64,000 nucleotides of DNA from a bacterium BMS3Abin14. GTDB taxonomy: Bacteria; BMS3Abin14. The translations under genes were made by a program, and so were the position numbers. Shown here one piece after another: positions 51,474 through 60,037 of this stretch (within the stretch, counting starts at the first letter, position 1; every line of letters starts with the position of its first letter). The notes below the pieces were generated by a model. That model had not been told where the DNA came from. It made no database searches and saw only the letters and a program-made list of their open reading frames with translations. The DNA is taken from positions 60,304 through 124,303 of the forward strand of contig BDTG01000033.1 in the NCBI GenBank assembly GCA_002897695.1, written 5' to 3'.

Positions 51474-53084
51474 CTAGTAGGTATGGCATGCGCTGCATTC
51501 GCCTTTTGGCAGGAGCTTTTCAGTGTCTGTGGCGTGTGGGTTGTGGCACGACGTACACATCAGCTCCCCGTTATTGTTCAGCCTGATGCCGGGGAAGGTA
51601 AACAGGGGAACGACGCCCACAGGGTGACGATGACCTTCCATGGATTTCTTGTCGTGACATTTCAGGCAGAGGTCATCCCCTGAGCCCTTCAGGAAAAACC
51701 TGGGGTTGTCCGAAGCATGGGGATCGTGGCAATCGGTACATGCTCCATTCCTGAAGGGTTGATGCTGTGTAAACAGGGACGACAGCTCCTTGATCTTCTG
51801 GTGGCAGGCGGTGCAAAGCTGTCCCTCCGGGAGACGCAGATTATACTTCTCGTTTGAACCGTGAGGGCTGTGGCACACGGTGCAGACACCCGCTGCCACC
51901 GGTCCGTGGACGTAGTCCCTGGCGAATTCCTTTTTCTTTTCCTCATGACAGCCGAAGCACAGGTCCGCCCCGGTGGAAAAGAGCGCGTACCTGGCCGGAA
52001 CGCTTCCAAAATCGTGGCATGGAGAACAGCCTCCTACCATGATGGGACCATGCACGAACCTCTTGTCCCCCAGTTCCACATGGCACTTGAGACATGACCG
52101 GGTGATCGTCATGAAGTTCTGGGCGGTCGTCTGCGGGGGAACCATGTCGTGGCATTTACTGCACAGTTTCTCGTTTTTCTCCAGATGATATCGGTAGGTG
52201 GGAAACTGGTTTGCGAATCCCTTGCCCAGCTTCGGTTCCCGGAAAAGAACGATGGCCTTGATTATCCTCTTTCCCGCTGCATCGATGGAAGAGACCTCGA
52301 TATAGTTACTGCCAAGGGTGAGAGGGGTCCGGATATAGAAGATCTTCCTTTTTGCGACCACCTCCTGGCGGCTGCCTCCATTAAGGGTCAGGCTTATTCT
52401 GACCCCCGGCTTGGGAACCTGCCCGACGACATAGATGGCATCCTGCTGGGTTTTGGTGAAGTTGTTTGGAAAGAGGATTCTAAGCCGGCCTTTATCTTCC
52501 GGCCCGGTTCCCGCCAGCTGAACGATCACCTTTGCCCCCACAAGGCCCTCCACGAACGCCACCGTATCCTGGAGTTCATGCTCCTGATAACCCATTATAA
52601 CCCTGGCAACCTTACCGTCCTTTCCTATGACCACGACGGAGGGGAGGGTCGTAACGCCGTATTGCTTGCTTATTTTAAGGCCTTTGTCGATCACGACCGG
52701 GTACTTCACAAGGCCCTTATAACCCTTGTAGAACCTCTTCACACGAAATGCTCCATAGATATCGAGGTTGATTCCGACGACCTTGATAACATCAGGAGAA
52801 TGATGCTTCTGAAGTGCGGAGAAAGCCGCGATGGACTGGACACAGGAAGAGCAGTATATGGAGCCGAACTTTATGACAACGACCTGATTGCCCAGGAGGG
52901 GGCCGATATCCACGGGATCGCCGTTAACATCCGTACCGGCGAAAGGGATACCTTCGTCACCCTCCGAGATCTGGGCCCATGCCTGGGACGGAACAGCGAC
53001 AATGATAAAAAACCCGGACAGGAATACCGCAAGCAGGCGGCTGTTACGTCTTCGGAAAAACCATCTTCTCACAGGACGGTGCAC
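51474..53084 (-). CDS. thioredoxin-like domain fused to a decahaem cytochrome c
   Basis: 536 residues, signal peptide (VAVPSQAWAQ). Residues about 45-190 are a thioredoxin/TlpA-like domain with the active-site-like SIYCSSCVQS, followed by an Ig-like linker, then ten CXXCH haem sites: CSKCH, CLKCH, CSPCH, CFGCH, CTVCH, CTACH, CTDCH, CLKCH, CTSCH, CSACH. Paired-CXXCH spacing is seen (PHGSNEKYNL, DPHASDNPRF, NPHATDTEKL). It should be periplasmic or surface-exposed and carry electrons. GTG start, ribosome site weak. The TlpA gene lies eight bases upstream. Confidence 0.88.
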   Translation of the reverse strand: MHRPVRRWFFRRRNSRLLAVFLSGFFIIVAVPSQAWAQISEGDEGIPFAGTDVNGDPVDIGPLLGNQVVVIKFGSIYCSSCVQSIAAFSALQKHHSPDVIKVVGINLDIYGAFRVKRFYKGYKGLVKYPVVIDKGLKISKQYGVTTLPSVVVIGKDGKVARVIMGYQEHELQDTVAFVEGLVGAKVIVQLAGTGPEDKGRLRILFPNNFTKTQQDAIYVVGQVPKPGVRISLTLNGGSRQEVVAKRKIFYIRTPLTLGSNYIEVSSIDAAGKRIIKAIVLFREPKLGKGFANQFPTYRYHLEKNEKLCSKCHDMVPPQTTAQNFMTITRSCLKCHVELGDKRFVHGPIMVGGCSPCHDFGSVPARYALFSTGADLCFGCHEEKKKEFARDYVHGPVAAGVCTVCHSPHGSNEKYNLRLPEGQLCTACHQKIKELSSLFTQHQPFRNGACTDCHDPHASDNPRFFLKGSGDDLCLKCHDKKSMEGHRHPVGVVPLFTFPGIRLNNNGELMCTSCHNPHATDTEKLLPKGECSACHTY

Positions 53085-53092
53085 CAGCGGGC

Positions 53093-53680
53093 CTAGAGGA
53101 CCTTCTTGAAAGCAGCCTCGATCTCCTCCTTGGGAGTCCGACCGACCCTGGAGAACTGGACCGTTCCCGTTTTATCAAGAAGGTAGAGGGTCGGTGTACC
53201 CGCTACACCGTAGGGATCCGATACCTTGAAAGATTCGTCCGGATTCAACTCATCGATAATAACGTCGAAGGAATAGTGCTCCTGTTTGATGAAAGCGTCG
53301 ATGGCGTCCTTCATCGGGAAACCATCTATGGCCACGCCCACAAACTCGATCCCTTTGTCCTTGTACTCCTGAGTCAGCTCCTGGATGACAGGAAGTTCGG
53401 CCTTGCAAGGTTCGCAGAAGATGGACCAGAAGAAGATAAGAACGCCCTTATGCCTGGCCAGAACTTCCTTCATATGAAACTGGTTGCCGGACAGGTCTTT
53501 AATTGAAAAATCAGGCGCTGCGTCACCGACCTTGAGCATCTCGATGCCGCTGATCATGGGAATCGGGGTCATCTCCTTCTCACCGTCCTGAGCATACACG
53601 GATGCTGCCAGAAGCATTAACGGCGCGAGGAGAGAGAAGAAGACAACACGTGTGGATCGCTTAGCTGCAATATGAAGCAT
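53093..53680 (-). CDS. TlpA-like thiol-disulfide oxidoreductase
   Basis: 195 residues, exported (VYAQ cleavage region). Thioredoxin fold of the TlpA/AhpC-TSA type with active site WSIFCEPCKAELP (CEPC), cis-Pro region VAGTPTLYLLD. It could reduce haem-site cysteines of apocytochromes, consistent with the decahaem gene directly downstream and the ResB homologue elsewhere in the window. Ribosome site AAGGAGAGG upstream of the ATG. Confidence 0.87.
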   Translation of the reverse strand: MLHIAAKRSTRVVFFSLLAPLMLLAASVYAQDGEKEMTPIPMISGIEMLKVGDAAPDFSIKDLSGNQFHMKEVLARHKGVLIFFWSIFCEPCKAELPVIQELTQEYKDKGIEFVGVAIDGFPMKDAIDAFIKQEHYSFDVIIDELNPDESFKVSDPYGVAGTPTLYLLDKTGTVQFSRVGRTPKEEIEAAFKKVL

Positions 53681-53719
53681 TGGAATCCTCTCCTTGTTAG
53701 ACGGTTCTCCTGCAAGTTA

Positions 53720-54742
53720 TCAATCCGGTTCGAGGATAAACCTCATGACCCTGTCTTTCCTGAAATCCGACACGTAAACCCGATCGTCATCGTCAATGGC
53801 GAACCCGCCGTGTTCAAACATGTCCTTTCCATCACTAATCAGGCTGAAGACACTATACTTCAAGCGTTCCAACCTTACCAGCTTCCCCTTCGAACCATCA
53901 AGAATAAAAAGATCATCTCTACTATCGGCCCTGACTTTTACGGGATCCCCGTCCTCCGGCAATACCGGCAGTAATGATATGGTGCTTTTGTAGTCGCCTC
54001 GCCGGTTAAACCGCAACAGGGCCTTCAGCCGGCGGTCCAGGACATTTATAAAGCCGAGACGTTCGCCCGAAAAGGCAATGGAAACGGGATCGTCAAACTC
54101 CCCTTTTCGCCGTCCTATGCCGCCCCATTCATCCACGAAAGTGCCTCCCTTGTGAAACTTGAGGACAGCGCCTCGATTCCTGTCCAGGACATAGATATAT
54201 CCCTGAAAATCCACGGCAAGGTCCACGGGATCATAAAACTCCCCCGTCCTGATCCCCTTCTTACCGAATGAGAGGACAAAATTCCCCTTGAGGTCGAACT
54301 TGCTGACCGAAAAGTTCTCTCTGTCGAGAACATAGACAAACTTGTCGTCAGTGTCTATGCCGATGGCCACGGGGTCGCGGAACTGTCCATTCCCTTCTCC
54401 TCTTTTTCCCCACTTGCGGATAAAATTTCCGTCCTCATCCATCTCCTGGACGCGATAGTTCCCGGAATCCAGGATATAAACATTGTTGTCCTGATCAGTA
54501 CACAGATCGACCGGATCATCGAAATAAAGCTTCCCGACACCGAACCGTCCCACGGTCAGGTCCTGTTTCAGAGGAACAGCGTCGTTCCGGATTACTACCG
54601 CCTTCCGATGGGCGAAGGCCGTGGTTGGCGACAGGATGCAGGGTAAAGGCAGAAAAAACAGGACAAGAGCAAATATACAGCCTACCCGGATGAAACGATT
54701 GTCTTCCCCGACTGCCCGGTGGGAAATTGCGGGAGGCTGCAT
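53720..54742 (-). CDS. exported NHL-repeat six-bladed propeller protein
   Basis: About 340 residues, signal peptide (LSPTTAFAHRK). NHL-type blades: FDDPVDLCTDQDNNVYILDS, FRDPVAIGIDTDDKFVYVLD, FYDPVDLAVDFQGYIYVLDR, FDDPVSIAFSGERLGFINVL and two more. ATG behind GAGG is preferred to a GTG 12 bases earlier that overlaps the previous stop (TAGTG). NHL proteins occur in outer-membrane electron conduits of Desulfuromonadales, matching the cytochrome and barrel neighbours. Confidence 0.82.
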   Translation of the reverse strand: MQPPAISHRAVGEDNRFIRVGCIFALVLFFLPLPCILSPTTAFAHRKAVVIRNDAVPLKQDLTVGRFGVGKLYFDDPVDLCTDQDNNVYILDSGNYRVQEMDEDGNFIRKWGKRGEGNGQFRDPVAIGIDTDDKFVYVLDRENFSVSKFDLKGNFVLSFGKKGIRTGEFYDPVDLAVDFQGYIYVLDRNRGAVLKFHKGGTFVDEWGGIGRRKGEFDDPVSIAFSGERLGFINVLDRRLKALLRFNRRGDYKSTISLLPVLPEDGDPVKVRADSRDDLFILDGSKGKLVRLERLKYSVFSLISDGKDMFEHGGFAIDDDDRVYVSDFRKDRVMRFILEPD

Positions 54743-54753
54743 GGAGATCCTCA

Positions 54754-55482
54754 CTATTTTCCCGGCTCTTTTGTCTTCATCTGCTCTTCCAGGCGCCTCT
54801 TTTCCGCCTCTGCGGCGGCTTTGAGCTTGGCGGATTCGTCCGCCTTGATCCGTACGAGTTCTGCCTTGCGTTTACCCTCTATCTCCTTGGTCATGGCTTT
54901 GACAAGAGAATGTACAACCTCACGCCCGATATCCAAGTCCGTAGGGCCCTCGTTCAGACCGAAAACCCGCCCCCACGAAAAGCTGCCCCTGTGGGATCCG
55001 CTGCCCACCCAGATGGGTTTTCCGGTCGTCGTGTCGAGGAGGGTCAGAGTCATGGAAACGTGCATCGCCGCCTCCGACCCCTCGCCCAGCCCCCATGCGT
55101 TAATGTCCCCGAAAAGGATGGCCTGCGCCTTCATTTCCGATCCCAGCTTACTCACTGTCTCTGCGTCCAGGGCATCGATCTTTCTGATTTTAAGGGCTTT
55201 CAGCACACTCGCGACATAACGAGGCTCCTCGACCTCCTCAAAGGCGTTGGAGATGTTGAGCTCCGTCAGAAGGAGATCCACCACCTGATTCTCGGCGCCC
55301 TTCTCACCGGCGACATTTTCGAGGGGCAGGATCGCCACTTTCTTAAGGTTCAGATACTGTCTCTTGCTCTCTGAGGGCTTAATGGACGTCCGGATGCTTG
55401 GCACACTGGAGCATCCGAAAACGGCCAACGCCATAATCATGGTGGAGGCAAGGCAAAATTTTCGGGCGATCCCTCTGGTCAT
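54754..55482 (-). CDS. GNA1162/CsgG-like lipoprotein
   Basis: 242 residues, lipoprotein signal (ALAVFGCSSV). VAILPLENVAGEKGAENQVV and AQAILFGDINAWGLGEGSEA resemble the GNA1162/DUF799-type family, whose fold is like that of CsgG and TolB-N domains. The C-terminus is a charged coiled coil (AKLKAAAEAEKRRLEEQMKT). Probably an outer-membrane-anchored assembly factor. Strong ribosome site AAGGAGGATAAA. Confidence 0.72.
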   Translation of the reverse strand: MTRGIARKFCLASTMIMALAVFGCSSVPSIRTSIKPSESKRQYLNLKKVAILPLENVAGEKGAENQVVDLLLTELNISNAFEEVEEPRYVASVLKALKIRKIDALDAETVSKLGSEMKAQAILFGDINAWGLGEGSEAAMHVSMTLTLLDTTTGKPIWVGSGSHRGSFSWGRVFGLNEGPTDLDIGREVVHSLVKAMTKEIEGKRKAELVRIKADESAKLKAAAEAEKRRLEEQMKTKEPGK

Positions 55483-55537
55483 TTTATCCTCCTTGATCGT
55501 TTGTCATGACATTTCTGTGGTCTATTCATAATAGGGT

Positions 55538-55563
55538 CCGCAAAGGTCCATTTGCGGCTTTTT
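55538..55563. terminator. hairpin between barrel and lipoprotein genes
   Basis: CCGCAAA and TTTGCGG form a stem; a CTTTTT run follows on the plus strand only, so it would be a terminator for plus-strand transcripts. On the minus strand it is just a stem. The following CTTTTTGCGAAGTC word matches a dispersed repeat at 6330 and 10205. Confidence 0.4.
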
Positions 55564-55593
55564 GCGAAGTCATCATACATTACCAATTTATAA

Positions 55594-57414
55594 TTAAAAT
55601 TCCATGGAAAATTCCGCGGCATACGTCCTCGTGACATCCTTCGGCGCTGAGAAGGTCCTGTCATTCTTGGCGGAGAGGCTGAAGGTCATATTGTAAAGCG
55701 CCCAGTCGAGAGACGCCTCAAAAGTATCCTCATTGTCGCTATCGCTGGAGCTCATGTACTTATACTCAACGTCCCAATCAAAATTCCCGGCCAGGATTGC
55801 GGTAATATGGATGTCAAAATCCCCGTCGAAAGTCGGTTCGTCGGCCGGGTCGGTGCTGCCTATGGTCTGCTTATATGAACCGGTGTGGTCCAGAAAGACC
55901 GTCCATCCCGAGTATTTCATGTCCCAGGAAACCTCGTAGTCCAGCGTGAACGTCTCATCGTCCCTGGCTCCATCGGAGTTTGCCAAAGTATAATCGGGTT
56001 CCACGGTGAGGCTGAACGGCTCAGGGAGGATAAACTCGTAGGTAAACTTCAGATCCAGCTTCTCAGTGGATGTGGTTTCACCGGTCGCGAAGTCCGTCTC
56101 CGTGGATAGATCCAGAGAAGGTTCGAATACCAGGTTGGGGACATTCAAGGCTTCCCCTTCGTATGTCATTTCCAGTTTGAAATCGCTGGAATCGCCGGTT
56201 TTGGCCCCTTTCTCGTAATCAGAGCTCTGGCTGTAGGAAAGATCGAGCGTAAGGTTTTCCATGGGAACGACGGTCGCGCTGAGGTCAAACTCGTTCTTGC
56301 CGGTATCCGTGTCAAGGCTGCTGTCGGTGAATTTATCATTTGTCCAACTGAAATTCTGTTTGATGGAGTAATCAATGTATTTGGAAGGGGTCCCGGTAAA
56401 TTCCATGGTAAATGAGGAGTCCCACTTCTTTGAATCGTTCTGGGGAACAGGGCTTTGAAGCCTGTCCCTCTTAAGGTCCAGGGTCTCGGCCAGGGAACCC
56501 ACCGAAAGAAATTTCTGGGTCACCTCCAGGGAAAAATCGACGTTTCCTTCAAGGGTTTTCTCCATGAAATCCTTGTTGCAGGTCAGTTCCAGACTCGAAT
56601 TTACCTTTGGAAATGTATCGAGGGTGAACAGTAGTTTGTTCTCCAGGGTCCTTGACGGCTTTCTTGAGATTACAGCTCCCGAATTGTCCAGGGTATCGTT
56701 CTGTTCACCAGTCCAGGAACTGTCGAAATTCAGCTTTAGCGACTCCGTCAGCAGCTGATTCAATGAAAGGTTGAAGTCCCACTTCCGCTCCTCTGTATCA
56801 CTATTGTTTTTCAGGCGATCATCAAGAGATCCCTGCTGCCAGGAGGCGTCAAGGTCCAGCATTCTACCAAAACTGTAACTGGTCGTCACATCCAGTTTTT
56901 TCTCCAAAGTATCCTCCAGGTTCACCTGGTCATTGGTCAGTACCTCGTAGGTCATTTCGAGGGGCGGGAGAAAAATTGGAGTGAGTGAAAACTGCGTGCT
57001 GAGATTAATGGCATCCTTACGTTCGACGTTGAACTCGTTTGTGAGATTGATGGTGTCCTCTGCGGTAAAATCAAAGGTGGCCTGGGGATTGACAAGGCTA
57101 AGATCCAGATGGGGCACAACATTCTTCGTGTCCACAGCGTCCGAGTTGTGGACATCTTCCATCATCAGTTCAAAGGTCGTCGACATATCCAGGCGGTCCG
57201 AAAAGGTTATCCCCCAGTCAAGTGAATAGTCCTGTTTGAAAGTCTCTGTAACAATCCAGCCGAGCGGGTCGTAATTTTGTTCACGCTCGTAGCTATTATC
57301 GATGGAAAAATTGGGCGTGTCAGCCATCAGGCGACCGCCGCTTAAGGTAAACAGGAATTGAAAGCAGGCAAAAATACAAAGAAACACCCACCCATTCGGT
57401 GATATTTTCCTCAA
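55594..57414 (-). CDS. outer-membrane beta-barrel protein
   Basis: 606 residues, signal peptide (CFQFLFTLSGG). The body is a run of alternating polar/hydrophobic strands (LDLKFTYEFILPEPFSLTVE, FTLDYEVSWDMKYSGWTVFL) rich in Asp, Thr, Ser and aromatic residues, ending ...AAEFSMEF with the terminal Phe expected for BAM recognition. No named family recognised. TTG start with GGGAG ten bases upstream. With the NHL protein and decahaem cytochrome downstream it may be the pore of a porin-cytochrome conduit, which is inference. Confidence 0.75.
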   Translation of the reverse strand: MRKISPNGWVFLCIFACFQFLFTLSGGRLMADTPNFSIDNSYEREQNYDPLGWIVTETFKQDYSLDWGITFSDRLDMSTTFELMMEDVHNSDAVDTKNVVPHLDLSLVNPQATFDFTAEDTINLTNEFNVERKDAINLSTQFSLTPIFLPPLEMTYEVLTNDQVNLEDTLEKKLDVTTSYSFGRMLDLDASWQQGSLDDRLKNNSDTEERKWDFNLSLNQLLTESLKLNFDSSWTGEQNDTLDNSGAVISRKPSRTLENKLLFTLDTFPKVNSSLELTCNKDFMEKTLEGNVDFSLEVTQKFLSVGSLAETLDLKRDRLQSPVPQNDSKKWDSSFTMEFTGTPSKYIDYSIKQNFSWTNDKFTDSSLDTDTGKNEFDLSATVVPMENLTLDLSYSQSSDYEKGAKTGDSSDFKLEMTYEGEALNVPNLVFEPSLDLSTETDFATGETTSTEKLDLKFTYEFILPEPFSLTVEPDYTLANSDGARDDETFTLDYEVSWDMKYSGWTVFLDHTGSYKQTIGSTDPADEPTFDGDFDIHITAILAGNFDWDVEYKYMSSSDSDNEDTFEASLDWALYNMTFSLSAKNDRTFSAPKDVTRTYAAEFSMEF

Positions 57415-57921
57415 CCGTTGAGGCTCCCTTCAACGACAGAACACCACGAAGCCGGAGTTCTCCAGAAAACAGACAGAGCCCCCCACCGTATCGCCGGTTA
57501 TGTGCAAACCCCATTCCGTATTTGCTGAAAACGAAAATCGACACAACTTACCATATCTTGGGTGTATTTTCCAGACGGATACTATCTGTAAGTCGTTTCG
57601 GCGAGGGAACATGTATCAAATGACCCCCTTGGCACAGAACACTGGGTTATTTAACCCAGTGCTTTGTGCTGTAAGAGTGTGGAGGTGTGTAGGAGATTCC
57701 ATTACTCTTCCTCTCCCCCCTGGGGAGAGGATTGAGGTGAGGGGGAAGGGTGTATCGAGATGTCGAGGTATCCGCCGTTGCTCAAGGAGCTATGACGGAA
57801 GCTTCTGAGAAGGCGGGTGGTAAAAATTCATTGTTTTTGGCATGATTCAACAGGTGGGTCGTACTGACTTGAAGTCCTGTTCAGGATAGTTTAAACGCCA
57901 TGCACGCGGGGACTGGATATA
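57415..57921. other. divergent intergenic region with repeats
   Basis: About 500 bases between the barrel gene and the plus-strand SGNH operon. It contains a weak sigma-54-like word for the minus strand (57503-57518, GGAATGGGGTTTGC), an 18-base inverted repeat (57632-57669), the CCTCTCCCC/GGGGAGAGG palindrome (57708-57740) and a CCGCCGTTGCTC...AGCTATGACGG repeat (57767-57800). No gene is seen. Confidence 0.7.
57632..57669. repeat. 18-bp inverted repeat
   Basis: GCACAGAACACTGGGTTA and TAACCCAGTGCTTTGTGC face each other across two bases with two mismatches. No T-run follows on either strand, so it is not an obvious terminator; it could be a binding site or a relic of a mobile repeat. Confidence 0.6.
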
Positions 57922-59865
57922 TTGAAGAACATCGGAAAAACCCTGTCTGCGCTGGCCATCGGGATTTCCCTCATCATCGTGATCGAGGGGCTGCTTGCGG
58001 TTGCCGGGGTTACACCACTCAGGGACAAAGACCCCTTCGTCGGGTTTAAGGGCAGCAGCCCCGTATTCATCCCGAAACCGGACCACCTCGGAACCTGTTA
58101 CCTGAACCCTGCAAAGGAAACCTACTTCAACAAGCAGGAATTCAGGTATCCGAAACCCCAGAGAACCTTCAGGATAATGTCTTTCGGCGGTTCCACCACC
58201 TATGGACGGCCGTACATCAACAACACATCCTTCCCCCACTGGATAAGCGGAATTCTTAACAACGCCCAAACCTCCATCAATTTTGAGAATATCAACATGG
58301 GCGGTATCTCTTACGCCAGCTATCGGGTGAGAATACTGGTCAGGGGGATGGCCGCATATTCCCCCGATCTGTATGTCCTCTACAGCGGTCACAACGAGTT
58401 TCTGGAATCCAGGACCTTTCAGAAAATCAGGAACGAACCGGAGACGTTGCGGAAACTACGGTCCTTTCTTCACCGGTCAAGGATATACACCGTGATCAGC
58501 GGCGCCGTTTCATCCCTCAGAAAAGGCCGGAAAACGATTCTTCCCGGCAGCGTCAACGCCAGGCTTGAGGAGATCGGTGGGTACGAACTTTATCACAGGG
58601 ACCCGGAGTTCCGAAAAGGCGTCATCGCCCAGTACCGCGATAGCATCGAGGGTATCATACGGTTCTGCCGGAAGAAGAACATACCCCTTATCCTGTGTAC
58701 TTTGCCTTCTAACCTGACAGGGGTATCGCCCTTCAAGTCGGAACACAGGCCCGGCCTGTCCGCCGCAGATCTCGGAGAGTGGAACAGGCTCATAGATTCA
58801 GCGGAGGGTGAACTGGGCCGGCACGATTTCGCCGGAGCCCTGAACCGAATCCGTTCCGCGGAAAAGATTGACGGTTCCTTCGCCTACCTGCAATTCATTA
58901 AGGGCCGAATCCTCATGGAACTCGGCCGGTACGAGGAGGCCGGTAAAGCCTTCCTCATGGCAAAGGAGGAGGACATCGTACCGCTGAGAGCGCTGGAGAC
59001 ATTCAACAATGCCATCCGGACTTTTGCCGAAAGGTACCAGGTTCCCCTGGCGGACGTTGAAGCGGCTTTCCGGAATGTGGCCCCCAACGGACTTCCGGGG
59101 AATGAACTTTTTGTCGACCACGTCCACCCCACAATCAAGGGGCAGCAGCTGATTGCCTGGACTGTCCTCAATACCGCCGAAGAGAACCGCATCCTGCCCT
59201 TTGATCCCCTGCGGGACGAACTCTCAAGGGAAAAGGCAATGGCTTTCCTGAAGGAGGAGAACGACAGGGTCACGCCCCGCTACCGGGCCATGGGATACTG
59301 GGGCGTAGGAAGGGTTTTCCACTGGGCCGGAAAATATCCTGAGGCACGAACGGCCCTGCTGAAGGCGTGGGACACGGTCAGGGATGTGGCAGAAATCCCC
59401 CTTCTTTTAGGAGACATCGAGATCATCAGGAGGAATCCCCGGCAGGCCATGGATTATTTTCAGAAGGCACAGGAGATCGGGGGAGAGGAGGTCCGAACCG
59501 CCTACGGGATGGCCACAGCCGCTATTCAGCTCTCCGAGGGGGAAAGGGCGCTGGGAATACTCAATGGGATCCCGCCCGCCGAAAGATCGCCGATCAGGCA
59601 CCTCGGGCTCTCGGGGGAGGCTCTTCTCCTGGCCGGGAGAACGGGCGAAGCAGTGAAGAACCTGGAGGCGGCGATTCAAAAGGCCCCCGAGGTTCGAAGA
59701 TTCCTTTTCTCCCTGGCCAGGGCCTACGTCGTCAAGGGAGACGAATCCTACGCCAGAAAAACTTTCAACAAGTATGCCGAACTGTCAGGCTTGGCTGAGG
59801 GTGACTATGGGGATTTCCGCCGGACTACTCTGGATAAGTTCCACGTGCAGGGGAGAAACAGATGA
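57922..59865 (+). CDS. SGNH hydrolase-type protein with TPR region
   Basis: 647 residues. One N-terminal membrane helix, then an SGNH/GDSL-like domain: block I MSFGGSTTYG (about 80-89), SGHNEF (block III), and a catalytic DHVH (block V, VDHVHPT at about 398). From about 290 on TPR-like helices appear (KIDGSFAYLQFIKGRILMEL; GKYPEARTALLKAWDTVRDV) to the C-terminus. TTG start. Such proteins accompany DUF5989 and carbamoyltransferase genes, here on the opposite strand. Probably modifies an extracellular sugar or polyketide-like product; the substrate is unknown. Confidence 0.8.
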   Translation: MKNIGKTLSALAIGISLIIVIEGLLAVAGVTPLRDKDPFVGFKGSSPVFIPKPDHLGTCYLNPAKETYFNKQEFRYPKPQRTFRIMSFGGSTTYGRPYINNTSFPHWISGILNNAQTSINFENINMGGISYASYRVRILVRGMAAYSPDLYVLYSGHNEFLESRTFQKIRNEPETLRKLRSFLHRSRIYTVISGAVSSLRKGRKTILPGSVNARLEEIGGYELYHRDPEFRKGVIAQYRDSIEGIIRFCRKKNIPLILCTLPSNLTGVSPFKSEHRPGLSAADLGEWNRLIDSAEGELGRHDFAGALNRIRSAEKIDGSFAYLQFIKGRILMELGRYEEAGKAFLMAKEEDIVPLRALETFNNAIRTFAERYQVPLADVEAAFRNVAPNGLPGNELFVDHVHPTIKGQQLIAWTVLNTAEENRILPFDPLRDELSREKAMAFLKEENDRVTPRYRAMGYWGVGRVFHWAGKYPEARTALLKAWDTVRDVAEIPLLLGDIEIIRRNPRQAMDYFQKAQEIGGEEVRTAYGMATAAIQLSEGERALGILNGIPPAERSPIRHLGLSGEALLLAGRTGEAVKNLEAAIQKAPEVRRFLFSLARAYVVKGDESYARKTFNKYAELSGLAEGDYGDFRRTTLDKFHVQGRNR

Positions 59866-60020
59866 GCAAAGTAACGATTGCCGCCGAGATATGGTCGTTC
59901 TTGAAGGAGAGAAAGAAACTGATTTTCCTGCCCCTGATTGTGCTGCTGATACTTCTGGCGGTCTTCGCTATCGTGGCGGAGGTACCCGTCCTGACGCCCT
60001 TCATCTACGCGCTGTTCTAG
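59862..60020 (+). CDS. DUF5989 small membrane protein
   Basis: 52 residues. MSKVTIAAEIWSFLKERKKL is followed by a single membrane helix (IFLPLIVLLILLAVFAIVAE) and FIYALF. This is the DUF5989 family, which includes small proteins beside carbamoyltransferases such as SxtK in saxitoxin clusters. Its ATG overlaps the stop of the SGNH gene as ATGA. It ends 17 bases before the convergent carbamoyltransferase stop. Confidence 0.85.
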   Translation: MSKVTIAAEIWSFLKERKKLIFLPLIVLLILLAVFAIVAEVPVLTPFIYALF

Positions 60021-60037
60021 AAAGAAATCCGCTAACG

